Shown: positions 1 to 8,007 of the stretch, piece after piece
Layout of the letters: every line of letters begins with the position of its first letter
Position numbering within the stretch: position 1 is the stretch's first letter
Assembly: GCA_963725415.1 (NCBI GenBank)
Contig: CAVRZY010000120.1
Location: 1-64,000 of the forward strand
Length of the DNA: 64,000 nucleotides
Source of the DNA: CAVRZY01 sp963725415
GTDB taxonomy: Bacteria > Acidobacteriota > Terriglobia > Bryobacterales > Bryobacteraceae
Direction of reading: 5' to 3'
Made by a program: the position numbers and the translations under genes
The notes under the pieces: model-generated
Seen by the model: only the letters and a program-made list of their open reading frames with translations
Database searches by the model: none
What the model was told of the DNA's origin: nothing

Positions 1-560
1 GATGGGTTGATCGGCTGTCGGCCGCCGGCTTCGGCGTTCCTGAGTCGGTCCAAAAGGGCTTGCAGGTCGGTCGCTCGCGCTGGGGTGGTCTGGTCTTCGT
101 TCCGGACATATACAGGCCTGTCGCCTCTCAAATAGAGGTGGAGCTTGGGTTGCGGGGAGACCCGGATGAGCGCCAGGGCTTGGCCCGTGTTGGCCGGGGC
201 CGGACAGGTGTGAACTTCGAAGATCGGTACGGGACTGACCCGGGTGGCGATGATGCTTGCCAACCGCGTGTTTAGGTCGCTCTTCGGCGGCACAGGAATG
301 CCGGGAAAGCCTTGGCGGTCATTCGTCACTCCGACAATGAGCAAACCACCGTAGGAGTTGGCAAACGCGGCGATGTCCGGGCACTGCTCGTCGGAGTTCC
401 AGGTCTCCTTGAACTCCAACCGAAACTTCTCTTCCACTTCGCTTTGCGCCAGGGCTAGGATGGCTTGCTGCAGCTCAAGCGGTTGGCACGAGGTGAGATC
501 GTCCGTGAAGAGGTTGAGGGGCTCGCATACTCCTATTGTCGAGCCAGAGCATTCCAGTAG
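1..560 (-). CDS. AlbA_2 (schlafen-type) putative DNA-binding protein, partial
   Basis: The frame is open from the left edge of the window to an in-frame TAG at 561-563. It encodes the AlbA_2 signature: LEFKETWN, then DIAAFANSYGGLLIVGV, followed by a segment ending VYVRNEDQT. Proteins of this family carry an N-terminal AlbA_2 domain, often followed by a divergent AAA-4 ATPase or winged-helix part, and are usually put among putative transcriptional regulators; the rest lies beyond the window. The start is unresolved. The only clear start codon in the frame is GTG at 437, directly before the domain, and no ATG lies upstream in frame. Either the gene starts there or an upstream indel hides the true start. 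Function here is inferred from the domain only. Confidence 0.65.
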
Positions 561-824
561 CTACGTTTTTTCGACGCTCAGCCCGAGATGACCACACGGG
601 GTGTCAGTTAGGTTCTGTCTGGCCCCAGACACCTCTCGGTGGCCTGAATCGAGGCCTGGCCGTTGGAAAGCTGGATCTGCTCGAACGGGGCGTCGCCCTT
701 GCGGCGAGCTTGCCTCAGGTACGGTAACAGATCCTGCTTCGCTGCCTGCTTCCTTCTCAGTAATCGCAAAGGATAGATCCGGGCGAACGTCCAAGAGTGC
801 GCTGGCCGGCCACGTCGGGCCAGG

Positions 825-1040
825 TCAGCGCAGCCGCTCGAAGACCCCCGTGGTGATCCCAAGCTGTTGGAGGATGCGGAAGAAGAGCGGTGGCCCGATT
901 TCGCTGCCACCGTGGATCGGGATCGTCACGGCGCGGCCGTCCTGATGAACCCAGCGTTCGTGGCTGCCGGTTTGACGTGTCTTCCGGAATCCCAATCGCG
1001 ACGCGGCGCGCCGAAACTCATCGGCTCGCGCGCTAGGCAT
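825..1040 (-). CDS. hicA: HicA-family toxin (mRNA interferase)
   Basis: This 71-residue protein has the YcfA/HicA fold pattern. It begins with a short helix (SARADEFRRAASRLGF), then the diagnostic GSHERWVH stretch containing the catalytic histidine, then a strand (AVTIPIH) and a C-terminal helix (ILQQLGIT). HicA proteins are small double-stranded-RNA-binding-domain toxins that cleave mRNA and are neutralised by HicB. The start overlaps the end of the upstream hicB-like gene by 8 bases, so the two are probably translated together. The length is normal for the family (60-80 residues) and no key residue is missing. Confidence in the family is high; activity is inferred. Confidence 0.85.
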   Translation of the reverse strand: MPSARADEFRRAASRLGFRKTRQTGSHERWVHQDGRAVTIPIHGGSEIGPPLFFRILQQLGITTGVFERLR

Positions 1041-1245
1041 GAACGATTTCCGTGGTGTCGGACGGAAGGGCCAAACCCTTCTCGTGGTACTCCGCGGCGA
1101 TCATCTCGAAGACGCGTCCCAGTTCGGCGAGCGCTTCTTCGCGGGTCGGCATGAGCGCGTAGCACCCCGGAATCGCGGGAATATCGGCGACCCAACCTCC
1201 CGGTCGGTTCCTGTACAGCACTACCTTGTAGTCGTCGAGCGCCAT
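1033..1245 (-). CDS. hicB: HicB-family antitoxin
   Basis: This 70-residue protein shows the HicB/DUF1902-like pattern: YKVVLYRNRPGGWVADIP, then IPGCYALMPTREEAL and a helix ending EMIAAEYHEKG. HicB antitoxins carry an RNase H-like domain that occludes HicA. No separate DNA-binding tail is visible, so autoregulation cannot be read from the protein. The ATG at 1245 was chosen because the family pattern begins right after it and GAGCAG just upstream is a plausible weak ribosome site; the longer reading frame adds 28 atypical residues. The antitoxin gene precedes the toxin gene, an order found in one class of hic loci. Confidence 0.85.
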   Translation of the reverse strand: MALDDYKVVLYRNRPGGWVADIPAIPGCYALMPTREEALAELGRVFEMIAAEYHEKGLALPSDTTEIVHA

Positions 1246-1354
1246 CTGCTGCTCTAATTCTATCCTTTCCCGCGCTGAACCCGCCCGTGCACTCCCGTGC
1301 AAGATGGCCAGCCAGCTACTTCTACGCATCGCACCCTTCTCCTGCCGAAGCAGA

Positions 1355-2782
1355 CTACGTCTTCGGCGGGAGGTTGGCTTTCTGATCGGCGTGCAGGAGT
1401 TTGCGCATCTCGTCGAGGGTTGCCGTGGTTCTGGGGGTCTTGGGACGCGTGGGCCAGGCCAGGTTCGTCCACTCGTAAAGGTCCACTTCGTGGTCGTATA
1501 GCTCGGCGCCTAAACGACCCTCCTCCCATTCGGTGTACCGGTAGCGTTCGGTGCGCACGCTGCGGCCGAATCCACTCCCGCCGCGAGCAACCATGGTGTA
1601 GGCCGCCTTCTTCCACGGCCGCTGCGGGCCCTCCAGCAGCGGCACGAAACTCGTGCCCTCCATCCCCGGCGCCTGCGGCAGTCCGGCGAGTTCGGTCAGC
1701 GTCGGGTAGATATCGACAAACTCGACCAGACGCGGGCAGCCCACACCGCTCGCCTTGCCCGGAGAGTGCACGATCAGAGGCGCGCGCGCCGCCTGCTCGA
1801 ACACGGTCATCTTGCGCCAGAGTTGCAAGTGGTCGTAGAGGTGCCAGCCGTGATCGCCGAATAGCAGCACGACCGTGTTGTCCCACAGCTTGTGCTTGTC
1901 CAGCGTATCCAGCACCAGGCCGAGTTGCGCGTCCATGAAAGTCGTCGCAGCATGATAGGCCAGGATGGCCTCGCGGCGCTGCTCGTCTGTCATCTCGTCA
2001 TCGCCCTTGGTGACGGTGAGGGCGATGGGCGGAATGTCGTCGCGGTCGTCCGGGGGCGTATTGGGCAGCTTGATGTCGTCAAGCGAGTACATGTCGAAGT
2101 ACTTGCGCGGCGCCACCCACGGCAGGTGCGGCTTGTGGAACCCGCAGCCGATAAAGAAAGGCTTGTCCTTGTTCTGCTCGATCAATTGCACGATCCGGCG
2201 AGCGGTAGCGCCGTCCGGCTCCTGCTCGTCCTTGTTGTTGGTCTTCGTCCAACTAAGTTTGAGCCCGCCTTGGCGGTCCACACCCCGGCCGGCGCGGGTC
2301 TGGTCCTCGTCACGCCTCCGGCCGCCTTTCTGGCCCAGCGGAATTCCCGCGACGCTCTCGGAGATGTCCCAGCTCAACTGGTATTCGAAGGTTCCGTGCG
2401 CGACCTTGCCTACGCGCGCCGTGAAGTAGCCGTGCGCCTTGAAATACTCGGGCAGGAAGACCACGTCGCCCAGGTATGTGCGCGGCGGAGTGTTGTTGTT
2501 GTAAACGCGCGTGGTCTCCGGCCGCTTGCCGCTGAGCAACGAGGTTCGCGTGGGATTGCACAGGGGATAGTTGCAGTAAGAGCGATCGAACCGCACCCCC
2601 TGGCGCGCCAGCCGGTCGATATTCGGCGTTTTCACCACGGGGTCGCCGTAGCAGGCGATGCGGTTGTTCAGGTCATCGACGGCCACCAGTAGCACGTTCA
2701 TTTTGCCGGTCTTGCGCTGCGCCAGCGAGGCGAGCGGAGTGGCCAGCGGCATCCACAACAGATCGCGCCGTGTGAAAATCAT
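1355..2782 (-). CDS. Exported sulfatase (iduronate-2-sulfatase-like)
   Basis: This 475-residue arylsulfatase-superfamily enzyme should hydrolyse sulfate esters on sugars outside the cytoplasm. It starts with a short Tat-like leader (MIFTRRDLLW, then an Ala/Leu stretch). The metal-binding Asp pair lies in VAVDD near residue 36. The formylglycine motif CNPTR has its cysteine at about residue 75, so activation needs a formylglycine-generating enzyme that is not in this window. GDHGWHLYDH and a late KTPRTTATLDEM tail fit the iduronate-2-sulfatase group. ATG 2782 is preferred over GTG 2788 because AGGAG lies 9 bases upstream. It faces away from the catabolic block to the right. Confidence 0.93.
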   Translation of the reverse strand: MIFTRRDLLWMPLATPLASLAQRKTGKMNVLLVAVDDLNNRIACYGDPVVKTPNIDRLARQGVRFDRSYCNYPLCNPTRTSLLSGKRPETTRVYNNNTPPRTYLGDVVFLPEYFKAHGYFTARVGKVAHGTFEYQLSWDISESVAGIPLGQKGGRRRDEDQTRAGRGVDRQGGLKLSWTKTNNKDEQEPDGATARRIVQLIEQNKDKPFFIGCGFHKPHLPWVAPRKYFDMYSLDDIKLPNTPPDDRDDIPPIALTVTKGDDEMTDEQRREAILAYHAATTFMDAQLGLVLDTLDKHKLWDNTVVLLFGDHGWHLYDHLQLWRKMTVFEQAARAPLIVHSPGKASGVGCPRLVEFVDIYPTLTELAGLPQAPGMEGTSFVPLLEGPQRPWKKAAYTMVARGGSGFGRSVRTERYRYTEWEEGRLGAELYDHEVDLYEWTNLAWPTRPKTPRTTATLDEMRKLLHADQKANLPPKT

Positions 2783-3323
2783 TCTCACAGTCTCCTGTTT
2801 TATTTTAGGGTTCCGCCTTCGGCCAAGCCCGGAGTCGGACCGTACTTAAGACAGAATACCAATAACGCCCCAAAGTCTACCGAGTTTCGGAGCTCTTCCA
2901 AGTTAGTGAACTGGACTGTCAGGCGTATCGGCACTCCCTGCGCCTTGCACAAGACGCTGTCGCGCGAGGCCCCAGCCGCGCCCTCCAACGGGATTGTGCA
3001 GTAGGCGCCTTCGGCTCCAGTTGCACCCGCCAGCCCACCAGGCATCCATCCTAGAGCGCTTGAAGCACCAAACTTGTCGTAAATGAGTCAAGTTTTTCTC
3101 ACCGCAAAGACGCAGAGGCCGCGGAGGCAACGCGGAGAAAACCTCTCAGGATTTCTCTGCGCCCCCTTTGGGTCCTTTGCGCCTCTGCGGTGAAGACGGC
3201 GTTGCAACATGCCTCGTGGGTCTGAGGCGAAGCCTCGTTAGAGTTGAATTCGCAACCCCGCTGCAATATGATTGTCCCTGCTCAAGGCTTGAAATCGGCA
3301 ATTGTCGAAGGAGCGTGACTGCG
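2783..3323. other. Gene-poor intergenic stretch
   Basis: About 540 bases lie between the start of the sulfatase and the start of the methyltransferase. I see no convincing gene. A minus-strand open frame at 2800-3045 (81 codons) resembles no family I know and lacks a ribosome site. The main content is the palindromic CTTTGCG-type repeat at 3093-3195, listed separately. Confidence 0.5.
3093..3195. repeat. Palindromic CTTTGCG-family intergenic repeat
   Basis: The left arm near 3100-3120 reads CACCGCAAAGACGCAGAGGC. The right arm near 3176-3193 reads CCTTTGCGCCTCTGCGGTG, its approximate reverse complement. The left arm recurs at 49931-49968 in the other orientation. A related dyad lies at 56036-56134 and a weaker trace at about 40245-40270. 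A dispersed REP-like family is the simplest reading. Confidence 0.75.
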
Positions 3324-3890
3324 GTGCGGATTCGAACGATTCCCTTCTTCTTGCTCTTTGCTCTCATCGTGAGTGGGGCGCCTCCCCCTCCGCAGCGAGT
3401 CCCGGCGAAGCGGGCGCCTGATGCCCGCTATGAGCCATCGTCTCCCCAAGTGGTGATGGAGATGCTCAGGCTGGCGAACGTCAACAAGGGCGATGTTGTC
3501 TACGATCTGGGCTGCGGCGATGGGCGGATCGTGATTGCGGCAGCCGAGAAATTCGGCGCGCGTGGTGTCGGCATCGATATCGATCCGGAGAGGATCCAGG
3601 ATGCTCAAGAGAACGCCCGAAAGGCTGGCGTCACCGCTCGCGTAAGATTCCGCAATGAGGATCTGTTCGAGGCTGACATTAGCGAAGCCACCGTCGTGAC
3701 ACTCTATCTGCTCCCTTGGGTGAACCTCAAACTTCGCCCCAAACTGTGGAGCGAGCTGAAACCCGGAACCCGCATCGTCTCGCACTCTCACGACATGGGG
3801 GATTGGAAGCCCGAGAAAGAGGTCGAGGTGGACGGGGAGACGATCTATTACTGGATCATTCCGGCCAAGAAGCCCTCAGGCCCGCAGTGA
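3324..3890 (+). CDS. Exported class I SAM-dependent methyltransferase-like protein
   Basis: This 188-residue protein has a hydrophobic N-terminal segment (IPFFLLFALIVSG) that looks like a signal peptide or anchor, followed by a Rossmann methyltransferase domain. SAM motif I is YDLGCGDGR, the acidic end of strand 2 is GIDID, and a later motif reads YLLPWVNLKLRP. GTG 3324 was chosen because AAGGAG lies 10 bases upstream and the signal-like segment starts directly after it; the longer frame runs into the repeat. Similar small proteins with a leader are common in Acidobacteriota. The substrate cannot be read from the sequence. Confidence 0.8.
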   Translation: MRIRTIPFFLLFALIVSGAPPPPQRVPAKRAPDARYEPSSPQVVMEMLRLANVNKGDVVYDLGCGDGRIVIAAAEKFGARGVGIDIDPERIQDAQENARKAGVTARVRFRNEDLFEADISEATVVTLYLLPWVNLKLRPKLWSELKPGTRIVSHSHDMGDWKPEKEVEVDGETIYYWIIPAKKPSGPQ

Positions 3891-4058
3891 GGCGCTGGGA
3901 GAATACTGTCAAAGCCCGGTAGTGCTGCGAGCGCGAATCCGCACAGACGGAACCCTGGGGGAAGGTCGCGCAGGACAGGATTGCCTGGACCGCACAGGCG
4001 GAGTAAACTTGTCCCCTGACGGGCGTTTCAGATCGAGATCTCGCGAGGAGGCCGCGCC

Positions 4059-4733
4059 ATGGTCGGCCAAACCATTTCGCATTACCGCATTCTGGAAAAG
4101 CTCGGTGGCGGTGGAATGGGTGTGGTCTACAAGGCCGAAAACCTCAAGCTTAAACGCATCGTAGCCCTGAAGTTCCTGCCCGAGGCGCTGTCCAAAGACC
4201 GGCACACGCTGGAGCGATTCCAGCGGGAGGCGCAGGCAGCTTCTGCTCTCAATCATCCCAACATCTGCACGATTCACGACATTGACGAAGCGGAAGGCCG
4301 GCACTTCATCGCCATGGAGTTGCTGGAAGGCGAGACGCTGAAGCATCGCCTTCTCGGCAAGCGGCTGGATACGGAGGGAATCCTTGATCTGGGGATTCAG
4401 ATCGCCAGCGGGCTGGACGCCGCGCACTCAAAAGGGATCCTGCATCGGGACATCAAGCCGGCCAACACTCTGGTGACCGAATCGGGACACGTCAAGATAC
4501 TGGACTTTGGGCTGGCCAAGCTGCTCCCCGAACGGAGGCCCGCGCCCGGAGGGGTAGGGGCCGCGGATGTGCCGACCGAAACTGCGCAGGAGCTTCTGAC
4601 CAGTCCCGGCACCGCAGTGGGGACCGTGGCCTATATGTCGCCCGAGCAGGCGCTGGGAAAGGAACTGGATGCCCGCACCGACTTATTCTCTTTACCAACA
4701 TTGTCGAGCGCAAGCCGTGCAGCATGGCGCTGA
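4059..4733 (+). pseudogene. Truncated Ser/Thr protein kinase (N-terminal two thirds)
   Basis: A PknB-type kinase domain begins at ATG 4059, with GAGGAGG 8 bases upstream. The glycine loop GGGGMGVVYKAE, the ATP lysine in IVALKF, the catalytic loop HRDIKPAN, the magnesium motif DFGLAK and the segment GTVAYMSPEQALG are all present. The domain stops abruptly after DARTDLFS at about 4688, just before the FGVVLYEM-type segment that normally follows. The last 13 residues are out-of-family. The next bases encode, in another frame, the tail of a Gfo/Idh/MocA oxidoreductase. The kinase therefore lacks its C-lobe end and any sensor or TPR part. It is read as a deletion fusion or a chimeric assembly join. 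Confidence 0.85.
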
Positions 4734-4828
4734 GCTCGGCGGAAAGCACGCTCACCTCATTGCTGGGAAGAATGGCCTACGAGTCGCGGCGCGAAGTCAC
4801 CTGGGAAGAACTGATGCGCTCGGCCTGA
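4688..4828 (+). pseudogene. C-terminal remnant of a Gfo/Idh/MocA oxidoreductase
   Basis: In the frame starting at 4688 the DNA encodes LFTNIVERKPCSMAL, then a stretch with TSLLGRMAYES and EVTWEELM, ending at TGA 4826-4828. This is the usual C-terminus of the exported Gfo/Idh/MocA proteins in this lineage, where a LLGRMA-type helix is followed by a TWEE-type motif. Nothing N-terminal to it survives because the upstream bases belong to a kinase gene. It precedes the isomerase at 4859 by 30 bases, so it probably was the first gene of the catabolic operon before the join. Confidence 0.75.
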
Positions 4829-4858
4829 GCCCTCGGCGCAGATGGTACTCTTATTCAT

Positions 4859-5725
4859 ATGGACTCCCTCAATCGACGCGGGTTTCTGAGCGCCGCCGTG
4901 GCCGCCAGCAGCGGCGCGCTTCGCGGCGAGGCCCAATCGTCTCCCGCCAAGAATGGCATGCACCTCGGCTCGGTCACGTATAACCTCCTGAGGGACTGGG
5001 ACGTGGAGACCATCATCCGGAACCTGGAGGCGGTGGGTTTCGAGGCCGTGGAACTGCGGACCGGACATAAGCACGGCGTGGAACCTTCCATCGCTGCGGC
5101 AGAGCGCGCACGCATCCGGCGGCGATTTGAGAGCAGCAAAGTGCGGCTTCTCTCCTACGGCACCACCTGCCGGTTTCAATCCCCCGACGCGGCGGAGCGG
5201 AAACAGCAGCTCGAGATTGCAAAGCAATTCGTGGATCTCGCCCGGGACACCGGCGCTCTGGGAATCAAACTCCAGCCCATGGGATTGCCTCCCAACGTGC
5301 CGCAGGAAACCAGCATCGGATACTTCGGCGCCTCCATGCGCGAACTGGGTGACTACGGAGCCGCCCGGGGCGTGGAAATCTGGATGGAAGTCCACGGCCA
5401 AGGCACTTCCAATCCACCCGTAGCCGCCGCGCTGCTCAAAGCCGCCGGACACGAGAATGTCGGTGCTTGCTGGAACTGCAACCCTCAAGACGTGCAGAAC
5501 GGCTCGGTGAAAGAGAGTTTCGCGCTCCTGAAGCGCTGGATCAGAAACGTGCACCTCCACGAACTCTCGGATTCCGCGTACCCGTTTCGCGAGCTTTTTA
5601 GCCTGCTGCAACAATCCGGATACGACCGATATACTCTTGCCGAGGTTGCGGAGAGCAAAGAACCGGAGCGTTACATGCGCAATTTCAAGGCGCTGTGGAC
5701 TGAGTTCAGGCGATCGTGTTCGTGA
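4859..5725 (+). CDS. Exported sugar phosphate isomerase/epimerase-like TIM barrel
   Basis: This 288-residue protein has a Tat-type leader (LNRRGFLSAAVAASSG) and an AP endonuclease 2/xylose-isomerase-like TIM barrel. Visible barrel features include GFEAVELRTG near residue 60, GALGIKLQPMG, EIWMEVHGQG, NVGACWNCNP and RNVHLHEL, the last carrying metal-ligand-type His/Glu residues at strand ends. Members isomerise or epimerise sugars and cyclitols; the substrate here is unknown. It sits directly after the oxidoreductase remnant and 4 bases before a LamG-domain gene, so it was probably cotranscribed with both. Confidence 0.85.
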   Translation: MDSLNRRGFLSAAVAASSGALRGEAQSSPAKNGMHLGSVTYNLLRDWDVETIIRNLEAVGFEAVELRTGHKHGVEPSIAAAERARIRRRFESSKVRLLSYGTTCRFQSPDAAERKQQLEIAKQFVDLARDTGALGIKLQPMGLPPNVPQETSIGYFGASMRELGDYGAARGVEIWMEVHGQGTSNPPVAAALLKAAGHENVGACWNCNPQDVQNGSVKESFALLKRWIRNVHLHELSDSAYPFRELFSLLQQSGYDRYTLAEVAESKEPERYMRNFKALWTEFRRSCS

Positions 5726-5729
5726 TCCT

Positions 5730-6404
5730 ATGACATGGTCATGCGCCGCACTGGCCGGGTTTTTTTTCTTGGCGAGTGGCAATGCTCCGCCTCCCGGCGA
5801 AATTTGGCGGTTCGATCGCGTACACCAGATCGGCGGCTACCCCACGACGGTTCTGGGCCACCCGCGAGTCATCGACACTCCCCTGGGCAAGGCCATCGAG
5901 TTCAACGGCGTCGATGACGCACTCTTCGTGGACGTTCACCCGCTCGCGGGCGCGGAGACGTTCACGTGGGAAGTAGTGTTTCGTCCCGACCTCGGCGGAG
6001 CGGCCGAGCAACGATTCTTCCACTTGCAGGAACGCGACCCGAAGACCGGGCTGGATACGCTGACGCGGCTCCTATTCGAGATCCGGGTCACCGGCAGCAA
6101 TTGGTTCCTCGACAGCTTCGCTCTCTCCGGAGATCAGTCGAAGACGCTGGTCGACCGTCAGAAACTGCATCCACTTGGCGCCTGGTATCACGCCGCCCTG
6201 GTCTACGATGGCCGCGAGCTTCGGAACTATGTGGACGGCGTGCTCCAGAGGTCGGCCGAACTCCACCTGGCGCCGCAGGGGTCCGGCCACAGCTCGATCG
6301 GCGTGCGCATCAACCGGCGCGATTACTTTAAAGGCGCTATTCTGCTGGCACGGATGACCCGCCGCGCCCTCTCCCCGGCGGAATTCCTGCAAGTGCGACT
6401 ATAG
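5730..6404 (+). CDS. Secreted LamG/concanavalin A-like domain protein
   Basis: This 224-residue protein has a hydrophobic leader (CAALAGFFFLASG) and a LamG-like jelly-roll. Signature pieces are GKAIEFNGVDDALF, FTWEVVFRP, WYHAALVYDGRELRNYVDG and SIGVRINRRDYFKGAI, ending in an ARMTRRALSPAEF motif typical of LamG_3 domains. Such domains bind glycans or act as accessory modules of polysaccharide-degrading systems. ATG 5730 is used because it lies 4 bases after the upstream stop and opens with the leader. No catalytic residues are recognisable. Confidence 0.8.
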   Translation: MTWSCAALAGFFFLASGNAPPPGEIWRFDRVHQIGGYPTTVLGHPRVIDTPLGKAIEFNGVDDALFVDVHPLAGAETFTWEVVFRPDLGGAAEQRFFHLQERDPKTGLDTLTRLLFEIRVTGSNWFLDSFALSGDQSKTLVDRQKLHPLGAWYHAALVYDGRELRNYVDGVLQRSAELHLAPQGSGHSSIGVRINRRDYFKGAILLARMTRRALSPAEFLQVRL

Positions 6405-6422
6405 ACCGTATGGAGGTGTGCA

Positions 6423-7979
6423 ATGGAGAGTGAAGGAAATCGTTCGTCTACGCGCCGGACTTTCGCTGCCACGACGGCATTCGCGATTGTTCCACGTCAC
6501 GTTCTGGGCGGGGTCGGTTATGTCCCGCCTAGCGACAAGATCAACCTGGCCTCCATCGGCCTGGGCCGCCAGGGAATGGTGGTCACCATGAGCCTGTTGG
6601 GGCGTGCCGACATCCAGGTGGTGGCGGTTTGCGACTGCAATGCGGGCAGCCAGGACTATGTCGAGTATGGCCGCAATGCGTTGCTGAACTCGGCGCGCCG
6701 CCTGCTGGGCCCCGGCTACGAGAACTGGGGGGAGGACCTGGCTTCGCCCGGAATGGCGCAGATCTTGCCCGGCTACCGGACCAGCCTGGGCACGGCCGGT
6801 CGCGATCCCGCCAAGCGGCTCGTGGAAGCGTACTACGGCTCTCGAAAGAATTCCGCGTACAAGGGCTGCACTGCGTACCGCGATTTCCGCGAGCTCCTGG
6901 AAAAGGAGAAGGATCTGGACGCGGTCTATGTCGCGACTCCGGACCATTGGCATGCCCCGATCTCCATCGCGGCCATGCGCAAGCGCAAGCACGTCTTGTG
7001 TCAGAAGCCCATGACGCACTCCATCGGCGAGGCGCGCCGCATGGCGCAGATGGCGCGGGAGATGAAGGTGGCCACATCGCTGCCCGTGAACAATCCCTCC
7101 TCCCAGCCCAGCCGGATCATTCGCGAATGGATCTCGGACGGCGCGATCGGAACGGTGCGCGAGGTCCACAACTGGTCGAGCCGCCCCAACGTTCCCCAGG
7201 GTGTCGACCGGCCGGCCGGAACTTTCCCCGTTCCCCAGGGTCTCGACTGGGACCTTTGGGTGGGGCCCGCTCCGTTGCGTCCGTACAATAGGATCTATCA
7301 TCCGTTTCAGTGGCGCGGCTGGAGCGACTTTGGCACCGGCTCCTTGGGCAACATGGGGTCCTACAGCTTCGCCGGCCTGTTCAAAATCCTCGATCTCACG
7401 CCGCCCGTAGCCGTCGAGGCCTGCTGCACCGGTTTCCAGGACGCCAGCCCCGAATCGCACAAGGAGACTTATCCGAAGGCGTCGATCGTTCACCTGGATT
7501 TCCCCGCTGGCAACAATCGGCCTGCGGTACGCGTGTCCTGGTACGAAGGGGGCCTGCGGCCGCCACGCCCTGCGGGTTTGGCCGCGGAGGACGATCACTT
7601 CTTCCAGCCGGGCGAAGCAAACGAGGGCATCCTGTATGTTGGCGACAAAGGTTTTCTGCTCGCCGGCTATAACGGGAACAACCCCCGGGTCCACCCGAGA
7701 TCAAAGAAATACGAGATGCCACCCGCGGAAAGGGGTGCGGGCCCGCCCGGAGATACGTCGATCGACCAGTGGGTCGCCGCCTGCAAGGGCGGGCCGGCCT
7801 CGCTCACCAATTTCGAGCTCCAGAGCCCGGTGACTGAAGCTTTCCTGCTCGGCTGTGTGGCGCAGCGCGTTCCGGCCGAACGGCTCGCATGGGACACCGC
7901 GAACATGCGCTTCACCAATTCCGAACGGGCTAACGGCTACGTCGACCCGCCGTACCGTAGCGAATTCAGGAATACCTAG
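6423..7979 (+). CDS. Exported Gfo/Idh/MocA-family oxidoreductase
   Basis: This 518-residue NAD(P)-dependent sugar dehydrogenase-like protein has a Tat-type leader (STRRTFAATTAFAIV). The Rossmann motif is SIGLGRQGM, the co-factor loop is VYVATPDHWHAP and the lysine motif is CQKPMTHS, with Gln in place of the usual Glu of EKP. Where most family members have a GxHxxD catalytic motif, this one has NMGSYSFAGLFKI and so lacks the usual histidine. It belongs to a long-bodied subgroup seen in Acidobacteriota and Planctomycetes, whose members are thought to oxidise glycoside hydroxyls outside the cytoplasm. It is probably cotranscribed with the amidohydrolase at 8008. Confidence 0.88.
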   Translation: MESEGNRSSTRRTFAATTAFAIVPRHVLGGVGYVPPSDKINLASIGLGRQGMVVTMSLLGRADIQVVAVCDCNAGSQDYVEYGRNALLNSARRLLGPGYENWGEDLASPGMAQILPGYRTSLGTAGRDPAKRLVEAYYGSRKNSAYKGCTAYRDFRELLEKEKDLDAVYVATPDHWHAPISIAAMRKRKHVLCQKPMTHSIGEARRMAQMAREMKVATSLPVNNPSSQPSRIIREWISDGAIGTVREVHNWSSRPNVPQGVDRPAGTFPVPQGLDWDLWVGPAPLRPYNRIYHPFQWRGWSDFGTGSLGNMGSYSFAGLFKILDLTPPVAVEACCTGFQDASPESHKETYPKASIVHLDFPAGNNRPAVRVSWYEGGLRPPRPAGLAAEDDHFFQPGEANEGILYVGDKGFLLAGYNGNNPRVHPRSKKYEMPPAERGAGPPGDTSIDQWVAACKGGPASLTNFELQSPVTEAFLLGCVAQRVPAERLAWDTANMRFTNSERANGYVDPPYRSEFRNT

Positions 7980-8007
7980 CGGGAGGACAAACTGGGAAAG
8001 GACTGTT

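Noticed and set aside
608..910. A 100-codon minus-strand frame downstream of and overlapping hicA
   Set aside because: No family resemblance and no ribosome site; it overlaps the well-supported hicA in another frame.
2800..3045. An 81-codon minus-strand frame upstream of the sulfatase
   Set aside because: Some Leu/Val-rich sequence but no leader, ribosome site or known domain; not enough to call a gene.
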